From: GCA-002733465 sp039969155
GTDB taxonomy: Bacteria > Pseudomonadota > Gammaproteobacteria > Enterobacterales > Kangiellaceae
Reading direction: 5' to 3'
NCBI GenBank assembly: GCA_039969155.1
Contig: JBDVOJ010000090.1
Coordinates: forward strand, 83,153 to 147,152
DNA length: 64,000 bases
Position 1 is the stretch's first letter, and every line of letters starts with the position of its first letter. The position numbers were made by a program, and so were the translations under genes. Under the pieces are notes generated by a model, which did no database searches, had not been told where the DNA came from, and was given only the letters and a program-made list of their open reading frames with translations. This document shows positions 8,868 through 18,378 of the stretch, piece after piece.

Positions 8868-10211
8868 TCAGTCATCAAGAGGAATGGTAACTAAAAATAG
8901 AGCTCCTCCAAGAGCGCTGTCTTGGATCACTATTTCGCCGCGATAATTATTGATAATATCCATAACGATGGATAACCCCAAGCCTTGACCCTCTGTCGAT
9001 TGATCAAGACGTTTACCTCGATTAAGAATGGCAGCACGGTTTTCTTCAGCAATTCCGGGGCCGTCATCATCGACATATAAACAAAAATGGTTTTCCTTAT
9101 GCTTGACCGATACTACAACATTGGATTTAGTCCACTTGCAGGCATTCTCGGTGAGATTGCCGACCAATTCTAATAAATCGCCAGCGTCTCCGGGAAAAAT
9201 CGCGTTACTTTGTATACGGCTTTCGATGTTAATATTCTTACTCTGGTAAACTTTTTTTAGCGCTTCAACAATTTTGCTCACTTCCGGTTGAACCGCACAA
9301 GTCTTAACCAAAGTTCTACCTGAAGAGATGACCGACCGATTTAATTGATATTTAACAATGTCATCAATTCGCTCTACTTGATTCTTGAGCACATTGCGTT
9401 CATCGCTAATTTGTTGATTTTCAATTTCACCTTTTATAATGGCCAATGGCGTTTTGAGGCTGTGAGCTAAGTTACCTAAACTATCTCTAAATCGGTTCTT
9501 TTGTCTGGCTTCACTTTCTAATAACTGATTGATGCTCATTGTTAAAGGTAATAATTCTTCGGGAAAGTCATCACCAAGACCTTGAACTTTTCCTTCGCGA
9601 ATCTTCTCAATTTGAGTTTGCGCTTTCTTTAAAGGTCTTAGAGTGTAATTGAGTGCATAGGCAAAAACGATTAATAACAGAATGCCCGAAATTGACAGCC
9701 ACGCAGCAATCTCCTTCCTAAACTTGGAAACCGAAGAGTTTAAGATGGATTGTTTTTCGCCAATAATAAAATAGTAGGTTTTTTCTTGTTCATCTTCATG
9801 TTCCCATATAATAGAAACCCCGACCCAATACATATCTCGCCCCTCAAAGCTGGACTCAGATATTTTTTGCATAGAATAAGGGAAATTCACATCTGGAAGC
9901 GATTGAAAAAGTTCACTTGATGGCGATTGCCAAACTAGCCCGCCTGATTGGTCCATCACATAGGCTACCAAACCAGAACTTAAGTTTTCTAGTCTTTCGT
10001 TACGTAAAATGTCAGGGATAAACAGCTGTCCTTGATCTTCATTTGCCACTGCCATCAAAGCATAAACTTGCGCAGTCATGCTCTCTTGAAGTCTATTCTT
10101 ACTGGCAATTAAATAGGCCGACTGCGTTGCAAAGAAAATAATGCTGAATGCAACCGTCAACACAAAGGCACTAACGAAGGTCAGGCGTTGTTTTAGAGAC
10201 CAATTTTTCAT
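8868..10211 (-). CDS. PhoQ-like sensor histidine kinase
   Basis: The 447-residue protein has TM1 at about 11-33, a periplasmic sensor of about 130 residues, TM2 at about 168-188 and a HAMP-like linker. The H box is NLAHSLKTPLA with the phospho-acceptor His at about 250. ATP-binding boxes follow: NLTENACKW (N), DDDGPGI (G1) and GQGLGLSIV (G2). The H-box context (SLKTPLAII) and organisation match the PhoQ branch, which senses divalent cations, acid or peptides. The periplasmic domain is acidic in places (EHEDEQEK), which fits cation sensing but is not proof. It follows its response regulator gene by 18 bp. Confidence 0.9.
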   Translation of the reverse strand: MKNWSLKQRLTFVSAFVLTVAFSIIFFATQSAYLIASKNRLQESMTAQVYALMAVANEDQGQLFIPDILRNERLENLSSGLVAYVMDQSGGLVWQSPSSELFQSLPDVNFPYSMQKISESSFEGRDMYWVGVSIIWEHEDEQEKTYYFIIGEKQSILNSSVSKFRKEIAAWLSISGILLLIVFAYALNYTLRPLKKAQTQIEKIREGKVQGLGDDFPEELLPLTMSINQLLESEARQKNRFRDSLGNLAHSLKTPLAIIKGEIENQQISDERNVLKNQVERIDDIVKYQLNRSVISSGRTLVKTCAVQPEVSKIVEALKKVYQSKNINIESRIQSNAIFPGDAGDLLELVGNLTENACKWTKSNVVVSVKHKENHFCLYVDDDGPGIAEENRAAILNRGKRLDQSTEGQGLGLSIVMDIINNYRGEIVIQDSALGGALFLVTIPLDD

Positions 10212-10229
10212 CTATAAGTTGGCTCTATT

Positions 10230-10910
10230 TCAACTAACATAATCGGGGTTTAGTCTGTACCCTTGCCCACGCAAAGTTTGAATTAATTTCAAGTCTTGAT
10301 TCGGATCGATTTTCTTTCTCAGTCTACCAACAAATACTTCAAGTACGTTACTGTCTCTATCAAAGTCCTGATCGTAGATATGCTCGGTTAATTCTGATTT
10401 AGAAACGACTTTTTTAGGATTTAGAAATAGATACTCTAGCACTTTATATTCATAGGCTGTGAGTTCAATATTTTGCTCTGCTTTCTTGACACTTTGAGCC
10501 ATGGTATCTAGCTCGATGTCAGCAATTTTTAATAGCGGCGAAGCAAATCCCGCGGTTCTTCTGAGTAGTGCATTGCATCTAGCTAATAGTTCTTCAAATT
10601 GAAAAGGCTTAGCCATGTAGTCGTCTGCCCCAGTAGATAACCCTTCCACTTTATCTTGCCAAGAATCTCTCGCAGTCAATACGATTACTGGAATTTGATT
10701 GCCATCTTCTCGTAGCTTCGCGATTAACTCAAGACCAGATATCCCAGGTAGGCCGATATCAACAACCGCCAAATCAATTGGATACTCCTTGGCAAGGAAC
10801 AGACCATCTTCACCATTGTCTGCCGACTCAATAGCAAAACCATTTGACTTAAATGACTTGACTAAGTTTTCGCGAATTAACGCTTCGTCTTCAACAACCA
10901 AAATCTTCAT
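10230..10910 (-). CDS. PhoP-like OmpR-family response regulator
   Basis: The 226-residue protein has an N-terminal receiver domain with phospho-acceptor Asp at about 51 (AVVDIGLPG), the conserved Thr (IVLTARDSW) and Lys (YMAKPF). A C-terminal winged-helix DNA-binding domain of the OmpR type follows (LTAYEYKVLEYL, NVLEVFVGRLRKKI, QTLRGQGYRL). With the adjacent kinase it forms a two-component system. The PepSY gene upstream on the same strand ends 79 bp before it, so the three may form one transcription unit, with the small protein first. Confidence 0.93.
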   Translation of the reverse strand: MKILVVEDEALIRENLVKSFKSNGFAIESADNGEDGLFLAKEYPIDLAVVDIGLPGISGLELIAKLREDGNQIPVIVLTARDSWQDKVEGLSTGADDYMAKPFQFEELLARCNALLRRTAGFASPLLKIADIELDTMAQSVKKAEQNIELTAYEYKVLEYLFLNPKKVVSKSELTEHIYDQDFDRDSNVLEVFVGRLRKKIDPNQDLKLIQTLRGQGYRLNPDYVS

Positions 10911-10989
10911 ATTGGGTTACTCTTGTTATTTTATTGGGCTAGTTTTCTTTAGCTCTAGAATTCTTTGTCTTGGCTTTTAATTATTAGTG

Positions 10990-11292
10990 TTATTTACACG
11001 CATTAATTGAAATAGTTTTGACTCGTTTTTGCTCTACTAACATTCTTACTTTATAAATCGAACGACTCCCACGCTCGCTCAATTGAACACCAACTACTTT
11101 ACCTTTAGTTTTTCGCTTGGCTTGTTTTATTGCTTCCGCTCTCGAGATTAAACGACATTGATACTTTTTATTTTTCTTACCGGTTTTAACTTCGACAGAT
11201 GGACTCTTTGCTGATACTTGGGCATTAACCGAACTGGATAAGCTCCAAGATAGAAAAATAGCTAAAAAGATAAGTTTAAATTTCGTTAACAT
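10990..11292 (-). CDS. Secreted PepSY-like small protein
   Basis: The 100-residue protein has a signal peptide (about 24 residues, ending SSVNA). Its single small domain contains CRLISRAEAIKQAKRKTKGKVVGVQL, the beta-alpha-beta pattern of PepSY domains (AxxxAxxxxxGxVxxVxL). PepSY proteins often sit beside PhoPQ-type systems in Proteobacteria and may act on periplasmic signals or proteases; no reaction is known. It is strongly basic. It lies directly upstream of the response regulator and kinase, so involvement in their signal is plausible. Confidence 0.75.
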   Translation of the reverse strand: MLTKFKLIFLAIFLSWSLSSSVNAQVSAKSPSVEVKTGKKNKKYQCRLISRAEAIKQAKRKTKGKVVGVQLSERGSRSIYKVRMLVEQKRVKTISINACK

Positions 11293-11530
11293 TGAATACT
11301 CTAGTGTTTATTTGAGATGTTAATAGGTTTAGCATTGGCTAACTATAGCACGCCAATCTTGCACTTTTAATCCCCATTCAGGGTTTATACCCAAGTGGAT
11401 CCAAAGACCAAAACAAGTGGATTTGTTAAATTCTAAGATTATTAGACTGAACTCTAACTGAACACTTAAAACAATTCAAAGAGATAACGCTTGAGCCGCT
11501 GATAGATAAATAGCGGCCAATAAACGCAGA

Positions 11531-11570
11531 AAGCCAACTAAATCGATTTTTTGCTCGACTAAGTTGGCTT
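11531..11570 (-). terminator. Candidate hairpin terminator downstream of the HDOD gene
   Basis: AAGCCAACT and AGTTGGCTT form a nine-base stem, with an inner TCGA/TCGA pairing. It sits 17 bp after the stop at 11588. Only a short T run follows on the minus strand, so it may be a weak terminator or simply an RNA-end stabiliser. Confidence 0.45.
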
Positions 11571-11587
11571 ATTCGAAGACTTAAGGA

Positions 11588-12979
11588 CTAGGCGACCAGC
11601 TGTTTCGCCATTAAATCAAGAGATTCACTTTCTGTTGATATGTTTTCCAGAGCACCTTCAACACTTTCCATATCAAGAGACAATAACTCAAGTGTTGATT
11701 CAGGTATATTAGTCATCACTGAATCACCAATATTAAGACGAGTTAGCAAGCGGTTAGCGACCAGCACTAGATTGGAGTACACAGAGTGTTTACTCCAAAA
11801 CTCCTCCTGATGATGCCGATGGACGGCTACGATCAACTCATCTGGCATATGCCAGTTTTGCATTAACCATGCGCCTATTTCCTCATGCGACACCCCTAAG
11901 ATATACATTTCGATATCTTCTACCGATATATGAGGGTTGCATAATATCGATTGGTTAATTAACGAGAATTGCGGAGGGAAAATATGACCCAATAACAAGT
12001 GTCCAAAATTATGCAGTAACCCGCTTAAATAGATTAAGCCTCGTTCAGGCCGCTGCTTAATAGGCATCGCTCGACAGAGCTTTTCGGCTAAGCTAGCAGT
12101 ATAGATTGATTGTTTCCAAAACTCTCTGACTCCGAGTGGGCCGTCTTTAGGCACCCGCAGCGACTTACCAATTGAGATTCCTAATGCCAGATTCATTACC
12201 AGTTCAAAGCCTAGCACTCTTGCAATAGCCGTTTCGATGGAATCAATCTTGCCCTGATAGCCATAATAGGGAGAACTGGCCCAGCTTATAACTTGCGCAG
12301 CCAGAGAAGGATCACGAGCAACAATTTGTCCCAATTTAGTCGCATCAGCGCTAGGATCGACCCTAAGTTTCATGATGTCTTGCGCTATATCAGGCATGGC
12401 TGGCAGATCAAAGGTTTCATCTACCCGCTGCTTCAGTCGCATCGGTGTAAAGCTTAGGTCGACATCAACGTTAGATTGCTTGTTGCGACCTGAGAAAAAG
12501 CTCTCAGGACCTGCAGCAAATGGCATCGAGTCACAGTCTTGAAACAACATGTTACCCGCTATTTTGTCTAGTTTTAGTAATTTTTCCGGGTTTCCGCTTT
12601 CAATATACAATTCACCCAAATCTAAAACCGACGGTTCTACTAGCAGTTTTATTTCATATAAGCCATCTATAGGAGGTCTAGAATAATCTTCACATCCTTT
12701 AAATATTTCTTTTAAGGCCTCATTTGACATTGGCTTGGGCTCAAACCCCAATAACTCAGAAATCGCCTTATAGTCTAAGAAGTAGTTATGTGGTAAAACA
12801 GCTAGGAAAACTTCAGACTCATGCTCTAAACCAACAGTACGAATTAGCTGCTTACAGTGGTGGTTGGGGTCGTTAATGCCCTGATATATATCAACACACT
12901 GAAATGCGTCTACCACTTGATAGTTCACGGCCATAGCTTCAAGACTTTCTTGGATCTTATTTGGAATCGACAAACGCAC
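11588..12979 (-). CDS. YbaK/aminoacyl-tRNA deacylase-like domain fused to HDOD domain
   Basis: The start is a GTG preceded by GAGGT. The first 155 or so residues resemble the YbaK/EbsC/ProX fold that hydrolyses mischarged tRNA (VFLAVLPHNYFLDYKAISELLGF). Residues from about 195 on form an HDOD domain: LPAMPDIAQDIMKLRVDPSADATKLG, then YLSGLLHNFGHLLLGH. HDOD modules are HD-superfamily relatives used in regulation, with no established catalysis. The fusion is known in gammaproteobacteria as an uncharacterised signalling-type protein. The deacylase part may be a ligand-binding relic rather than an active enzyme. 463 residues, single gene. Confidence 0.78.
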   Translation of the reverse strand: MRLSIPNKIQESLEAMAVNYQVVDAFQCVDIYQGINDPNHHCKQLIRTVGLEHESEVFLAVLPHNYFLDYKAISELLGFEPKPMSNEALKEIFKGCEDYSRPPIDGLYEIKLLVEPSVLDLGELYIESGNPEKLLKLDKIAGNMLFQDCDSMPFAAGPESFFSGRNKQSNVDVDLSFTPMRLKQRVDETFDLPAMPDIAQDIMKLRVDPSADATKLGQIVARDPSLAAQVISWASSPYYGYQGKIDSIETAIARVLGFELVMNLALGISIGKSLRVPKDGPLGVREFWKQSIYTASLAEKLCRAMPIKQRPERGLIYLSGLLHNFGHLLLGHIFPPQFSLINQSILCNPHISVEDIEMYILGVSHEEIGAWLMQNWHMPDELIVAVHRHHQEEFWSKHSVYSNLVLVANRLLTRLNIGDSVMTNIPESTLELLSLDMESVEGALENISTESESLDLMAKQLVA

Positions 12980-13221
12980 TACCTCAAAAAATATTGATAG
13001 TTAATATATAGTCCAAATAAAGCCAATTGGCCTAATTTAATTTGGTCAATTTTGAATCAGTTAACGAATGTTATAAGAATAACTCAGAGTTAGATAATTT
13101 GGCACTAGCCACCCTGAATCCAGCAAGAACATTGACTCTGCTCAAACACGCCAATAATGCTGTTTGGCATTCTAGCAAGGCTTTCGAATTCGACTGATAT
13201 CACTAAGGGTAGATTAGTTAA

Positions 13222-14709
13222 CTATTGTTTATCGTTCAGATCTTCGACCAAGCCTGGCTGTTGCTCAACACTCAAATCAACCCGTTCAATTTTCTCAAAA
13301 CGCGAACTGATTTTCTTGGCTGATGTATGAACTAAATCGACATCTTTACTCACTTGGCCAATGTGCGAAGACAACTTATCCATTCTTCCTTGGAAGCGGC
13401 CAAAATCTTTACCAAGGGCTGATAAATGTTCCTTGATAATATGGACTTGTTTTCTAGTCTGCTCGTCCTTTATTACCGCCGAAGCAGTCGTCAGAATAGC
13501 CATTAGAGTTGTTGGGGAAACCATCCATACTTTAGATTGGTAGGCATATTCAACTAGCTCAGGATAGTGACCATGAATTTCAGCAAAAACACTCTCAGCA
13601 GGAATAAACATTACCGCTCCATCAGAAGTTTCCGGCGGTAAGACATATTTAGAAGCGATATCATTTATGTGCTTTTTTATGTCTCTAGCAAACTGTTTAT
13701 TGGCCTCTTTTCTATCAACTTTAGCTACTTCTAAATCAGTCATTCTTTTGTAGCTTTCCAAAGGAAATTTCGCATCTATGGCAATCTTACCCGTCGGCTC
13801 TGGTAACACCAAAACACAATCGGCGATCTTGTCATTACTCAACTTACTTTGCATTGAATAATGGCTGTCAGGCATAATATTGCTGACCAAAGATTGTAAT
13901 TGCACTTCTCCAAAAGCCCCACGAGAACGTTTATCATTGAGTATTTCTTGCAAACTAACCACATTACTCGATAGTTCAGTAATCTTCTTCTGTGCGTCGT
14001 CAATAAGTGCTAAGCGCTTAATCACATCATTGAATGTTTGATTAGTCTTTTCAAACCCATCGGTTAGTCTCTTTTCAACCTGTCCGCTAATTTCCTTCAA
14101 GCGGTTATCCGTTGATTCAGTTAAACCTGCGATACTTTTGCTGGTGACTTCACTTTGTTTGATTAAACTTCGATCTAAATCTTGCCTTAAATCTTGTATA
14201 CCTTTTCGAATGTTTTCACTGATTAATTGACTAGTTGCAGTTTGATGAGCCTGCATTCTTTCGGTTATCTTTTCACCAAATCCAGCAACAGTTGCAGCTA
14301 ACTGTTCTTGTCCCGATTGCAAAGATTGACCTGTATTCCTTTTCAGTTGTTCAAACCTCTCTACCATGTCAACTTTGAAAGACTGGATATTGTTACTCAA
14401 AGCAGATTCAGAATTGGCAAAACGTTTTTCAAGGGTGAGTTTTAAATCTTCTAAAGAAGCCAGCTGCTTTTCTCGATCAGCTGAAATCATTTCAAATAGC
14501 TGTGTTTGGCTGCGACTGACTTTATCATCGAGATTTCGTTGGTTTTCATTGATAAGCTGCTTAATTACTTCAACTTGTTGTGCATTGTCATCAAGCAGCT
14601 TTTGCTCTACTGATGAGCTTTGCAAACGAAATAATAGTATTAGCAATACGATGAGTACCACCGAGTTGGCTAACACCAATTCTGGGACAGATTGTAATAA
14701 TACTTCCAT
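13222..14709 (-). CDS. rmuC: DNA recombination protein RmuC
   Basis: I choose the ATG at 14709 (MEVLLQSVPEL) over an in-frame TTG nine codons upstream. An N-terminal membrane segment (VLANSVVLIVLLILLFRL) is followed by a long coiled coil rich in Gln, Glu and Lys to about residue 250. The RmuC nuclease-like domain follows, with RGAFGEVQL, KIAIDAKFPLESYKRM and VMFIPAESVFAEI. RmuC limits DNA inversions at short inverted repeats in E. coli; it is a PD-(D/E)XK-superfamily relative anchored by its N-terminal helix. About 495 residues, in the normal range. Single gene. Confidence 0.93.
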   Translation of the reverse strand: MEVLLQSVPELVLANSVVLIVLLILLFRLQSSSVEQKLLDDNAQQVEVIKQLINENQRNLDDKVSRSQTQLFEMISADREKQLASLEDLKLTLEKRFANSESALSNNIQSFKVDMVERFEQLKRNTGQSLQSGQEQLAATVAGFGEKITERMQAHQTATSQLISENIRKGIQDLRQDLDRSLIKQSEVTSKSIAGLTESTDNRLKEISGQVEKRLTDGFEKTNQTFNDVIKRLALIDDAQKKITELSSNVVSLQEILNDKRSRGAFGEVQLQSLVSNIMPDSHYSMQSKLSNDKIADCVLVLPEPTGKIAIDAKFPLESYKRMTDLEVAKVDRKEANKQFARDIKKHINDIASKYVLPPETSDGAVMFIPAESVFAEIHGHYPELVEYAYQSKVWMVSPTTLMAILTTASAVIKDEQTRKQVHIIKEHLSALGKDFGRFQGRMDKLSSHIGQVSKDVDLVHTSAKKISSRFEKIERVDLSVEQQPGLVEDLNDKQ

Positions 14710-15320
14710 AGGTACTGTTTTAATATCCGAACTCAAAACTCGATAATAACATGAATTGTTGGAGCAAATACTTGCAAATCATGAACAAATCAGCGAAAAA
14801 ACTAGATAAAAAGGAATGCTAAATAAAATGGTTGGGAATAGCCTTATCCGCTGCCTTTTACTTGAATAATCGAAACTCTACTACTCATCCCTAAGTATTT
14901 CAGAATAAACGATATTCACACCCCTGCGATCAAATAATCAGCAGCGGAAACAACCAGATTGGAACTAAATCAAAGTAGCAGTAAACTAAGCAGTAAGGAG
15001 CTTTCTTGTGGAGAAAATGACCTGGATTAATCAAGTAACTAATCAAATTAGCAAAGCAAATCAGGAAAAGAGTCATTCCTAAACTGCTGGAGCCGCTATT
15101 CAAAAAGATACATGTACTCTGCTTTGGCTTACACGATCTAGTAGGATAACCTAGTACCAATAGAAGGCTATCCCCAACAAAAACAATACTAGCAAAACAA
15201 GCAGTGCTTGTGCAAGTAGTATTTTTAAATTAGAGTGATACTAAGAGTTTAAAATTGAGTATCTATAGCGTAGATGTATGACAACAGGATGAGCTTAATT
15301 GCGGGTTGCTCTTATGATTT
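14710..15320. other. Intergenic region, no convincing gene
   Basis: The stretch between rmuC and the Arg-rich small gene is AT-rich. A 76-codon minus-strand reading frame at 14930-15160 opens only with TTG and lacks a ribosome binding site and recognisable features. I see no RNA gene or mobile element here. Confidence 0.5.
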
Positions 15321-15530
15321 CTAGATATCCATGGCTCGGCCAGTAATCGTTAAACGGACCTTTTCCCGTCGATCAGCACCAGAGCGTCTTTCATTGCCTG
15401 CGCGCATGTCCGGAACGGTAATACTGCGACCCTGATATTGACGCCTATCAATACCTTCACGACGGTCACTTTCCCGCCTCACTTGATGTTCTGATGACCA
15501 GAGCACTTCTTCTTTTAATTTACTCGCCAC
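15321..15530 (-). CDS. Small arginine-rich protein with repeated DRR motifs (69 aa)
   Basis: The GTG start is preceded by a purine-rich AAGGTAAGGGT. The product has repeated RR/DRR clusters: VRRESDRREGIDRRQYQGR and NERRSGADRREKV. This two-block pattern occurs in short uncharacterised proteobacterial proteins and resembles the RxxxR c-di-GMP-binding arm of PilZ proteins, though no PilZ barrel follows. A diguanylate cyclase gene starts 246 bp away on the opposite strand, which makes a nucleotide-second-messenger link thinkable but unproven. Confidence 0.6.
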   Translation of the reverse strand: MASKLKEEVLWSSEHQVRRESDRREGIDRRQYQGRSITVPDMRAGNERRSGADRREKVRLTITGRAMDI

Positions 15531-15776
15531 TTACCCTTACCTTACCTTAACTTAATAAAAAACAACCACTTACCCAACTGCTTTTGCGATATTGAGAAGT
15601 GTTTGCTTGTTTTGAAATCTAAAATGTAGGTTTTCTTACCTAAAGTATAGGTTGCAAGGGTTAATTTGCTGAATAAATATCTCATAGTCGATTAAAGTGT
15701 GACGTGGTTCAAATAAAATACTATTTCTATGATTTGTGCCACACTTAAGGCAGGGCTATTCATTTAAACTAACTAC

Positions 15777-16910
15777 ATGATTAAGAACAGTTTTAGTCAA
15801 AATACAGAAAATGGTGCCGAATTGGACCAAGAGCGTCACAATCGCGAGTTAAGCGCTGCGCTTAACGATCTAATTAAAAAAGCAAAACATAACGAAGCGA
15901 CCCAAACTAAATTTTTCGACCTCGAGTTGTATTTTTTACAATCCACTTCAATCGATGAACTATTTGAAAAGCTATTAGTAGATATCGTTGATAGGTTGGA
16001 ACTCGAAGTTGTTGAGTTGCACTTAATCGACCCTAATGCTGAGATTCAGGGATTAATCAGCGACATTTATGGTGACTTAAAATTCAATAATTTGATTTAT
16101 CACGACAGTTCCCAGCCAATAAAACAGCTCTACAATAACAAATTAGAAATCGTTCTGAGTCAGGCGCCTGAAACTATCAACCAATTGTTTTCAGCAAGCA
16201 ACAAGCGGGCCTATAGTGTCGCAATGTTACCGTTAGTCCGAGAAAATGCATTAATCGGCAGTCTTCATTTTGGTAGCCATAACAAACAGCGTTTTGTGCC
16301 TGGGCTAGCGACTAGCTTTTTGCAACATCTTGGTTCAATCGTCGCAATTTGTATTGAGAATGCGGTGACCCAAGAACAGTTTAAGTTACTTAGCTTAGTA
16401 GACCTGCTTACCCGAACCAAAAACCGACGTTATTTTATTCAATCACTCACCAAAGAGATTGCCCGCGCTTCTCGTTCACATTCACCAATTTCTTGCCTGT
16501 TTATGGATTTAGACTACTTTAAACAAGTGAATGATAAACATGGTCATTTGACCGGCGACAGAGCATTGCAATCGGTGGCTACCTCGATAATGCCAATGCT
16601 CAGAAAGTCAGACGTGTTGGCTCGGTTTGGTGGTGAAGAATTTACCATTCTACTACCAGATACGGACAAAAAACACGCACTAGAAATCGCCGAACGCATT
16701 CGCATGGAGGTTTCTCAGATCTCAATTGTCGATGATCACAATCGGCCTTTTAACATTACCCTATCAATCGGGGTCAGTACCTGGCAGGCGACAGGTAAAA
16801 AAATAACTTTTGAGGATGCACAAAATTTTTTAATCAGCCAAGCAGACAAAGGTGTTTACTTGGCTAAAGAAGCTGGAAGAAATTGCGTCCGATATGCAGA
16901 ATTAAAATAA
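15777..16910 (+). CDS. Diguanylate cyclase with GAF-like sensor domain
   Basis: The 377-residue soluble protein has a GAF-like domain at about 50-200 (PLVRENALIGSLHFGS) and a C-terminal GGDEF domain. The active-site loop is FGGEEF, with the metal-binding Asp in FMDLDYFKQVND. An RxxD inhibitory site (RKSD) lies exactly five residues before GGEEF, so product inhibition by c-di-GMP is expected. It makes c-di-GMP from two GTP in the cytoplasm. The GAF ligand is unknown. It stands alone, divergent from the Arg-rich small protein gene. Confidence 0.93.
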   Translation: MIKNSFSQNTENGAELDQERHNRELSAALNDLIKKAKHNEATQTKFFDLELYFLQSTSIDELFEKLLVDIVDRLELEVVELHLIDPNAEIQGLISDIYGDLKFNNLIYHDSSQPIKQLYNNKLEIVLSQAPETINQLFSASNKRAYSVAMLPLVRENALIGSLHFGSHNKQRFVPGLATSFLQHLGSIVAICIENAVTQEQFKLLSLVDLLTRTKNRRYFIQSLTKEIARASRSHSPISCLFMDLDYFKQVNDKHGHLTGDRALQSVATSIMPMLRKSDVLARFGGEEFTILLPDTDKKHALEIAERIRMEVSQISIVDDHNRPFNITLSIGVSTWQATGKKITFEDAQNFLISQADKGVYLAKEAGRNCVRYAELK

Positions 16911-17115
16911 GATAGAAGCGAGCTGAACAACAGAAGACTTTCAGTCTAGAAACTTAAGAGCTTGGCCTCCTTACTAAAACACCATATTTGTTTTCAATCG
17001 GAGGGATAGACACAAAAAAATACTGTTTGTCAAAACAGTTACTCTACCTAAGAATCAAGCACAAGCTTTTGTAAATAAAATTTCCCAAAGGTTCGCAGGT
17101 CTCAATGAATCAAGC

Positions 17116-18018
17116 TTATTCTTTTCCTCTAACCCTTAAAAAAGTCGCGAATCTCGGTATATCATTAGTTGTTTTTCCACGATATCGGTAGGTGATTTGA
17201 CTACCTATCTCTGGTGGATTAATACGCTGCAGATCTGAAAATCCACTTCCAATCTTAAAAACTTGTCCTTGCTTATTCCTAACTCTTACTGCCCCCATCA
17301 TGCCCTGGTATTTTCCTTTGCCTGGCAAATAAGCAATGACCACAGCTTCTGCATCATGAAATGGTTTGAGTTTAAAAACACCATTGCTTCGACCGGGTGT
17401 ATACAAATTGTTTCGATGTTGCAACATGACACCTTCACCTTGGTTAGCAATCACTTCAGCTAGGTACGCTTTAACTTGTGATTTACCCGAGATTCTTTTT
17501 TGCTCTATCAATTTCAGATTATTAGAGTTCAAAGAGTTCACCAATTTTTCGAGCTGCTTTACTCGATCAGAAAAAACCTCATGGCTACGAGGTAAATCAA
17601 ATACCATGTATTTTATCTCTTGCCAGTCTTCAGGGTTAACATGCTTAGTACGCACCGTGGCAGAGACTTTTTCAAATGAACCTCTTTCGATCCAGAGTTC
17701 ACCGTCCAATGGCACTGAAGGGAAATCTTTAGTGAACCAGCTTGGAGCAGAGATCCTTCGGCCGCTTCTGGACAATAGTTGCTTACCGTTCCAATAGGCT
17801 CTCACTCCGTCATATTTTTCGCTAATAAAAAAGTGCTTAGTTGTAACATTGCTATCGAAATTTTTTGCCAGCATCAACGGAAGATTGTTTTGAGGAGTGT
17901 TAGTTTCAAAATCAAAGATCTTGTTTTGTTTAACATTGACTGGTTTACTGTTATCGGCATTAACTGTTCCAACAACTAGTCCCACCAAAAGACTAATAGT
18001 TTTTAAGTGAAATTCCAT
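17116..18018 (-). CDS. Periplasmic ATP-dependent DNA ligase (LigE type)
   Basis: The protein opens with a hydrophobic export signal (LKTISLLVGLVVGTVNA) and then the adenylation motif SEKYDGVRAYW, with the nucleotidyl Lys at about 68. The other nucleotidyltransferase motifs are present: SRSGRRI, PLDGELW, EGVMLQ and FKLKPF. A minimal OB-fold ends near FLRVRGKE. At 300 residues it has no extra domains. This is the Lig E class, predicted to work outside the cytoplasm and suspected to help in uptake or extracellular DNA handling; its in vivo role is not settled. AAGGA precedes the ATG. Confidence 0.92.
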   Translation of the reverse strand: MEFHLKTISLLVGLVVGTVNADNSKPVNVKQNKIFDFETNTPQNNLPLMLAKNFDSNVTTKHFFISEKYDGVRAYWNGKQLLSRSGRRISAPSWFTKDFPSVPLDGELWIERGSFEKVSATVRTKHVNPEDWQEIKYMVFDLPRSHEVFSDRVKQLEKLVNSLNSNNLKLIEQKRISGKSQVKAYLAEVIANQGEGVMLQHRNNLYTPGRSNGVFKLKPFHDAEAVVIAYLPGKGKYQGMMGAVRVRNKQGQVFKIGSGFSDLQRINPPEIGSQITYRYRGKTTNDIPRFATFLRVRGKE

Positions 18019-18378
18019 TTTGATTTATCCTTTTTAGAAGCACGAGTGTTATTGTTTCTATAGTGTGTCAAGAGTGAAAGCTTGTCACCAGTAGACATTT
18101 CCTCAAAGCGTGTAAGCTTTCCACTACTTAGATTGTAACCCGTCGTTCATTTCCGCAAGTATTAACATCCCACGCTACACTTTTATTTAAACGTCTATTA
18201 CTCCTTCTATCTTGGCCTCTATTTTTTAACGCGAACTAATATTCCCACTAATCAAAATTATCACAAAGCTGTTTTCTTGCTTTAACTTTTTGTTAATCTC
18301 CTGTGATTTTTTCGTGAGATTTACTCGATAGATTAATCGCTCTCAACCAACTTATGAAAATCTAACGAGGACATTTCG
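18019..18378. other. Intergenic region between ligE-type gene and spondin pair
   Basis: The region is AT-rich and should hold divergent promoters for the ligase and the first spondin gene. No small gene, RNA or repeat stands out. AACGAGGAC directly precedes the ATG at 18379 and serves as its ribosome binding site. Confidence 0.5.

Noticed and set aside
14930..15160. 76-codon hydrophobic reading frame on the minus strand
   Set aside because: It opens with TTG, has no ribosome binding site, no recognisable domain and irregular composition, so I did not call it a gene.
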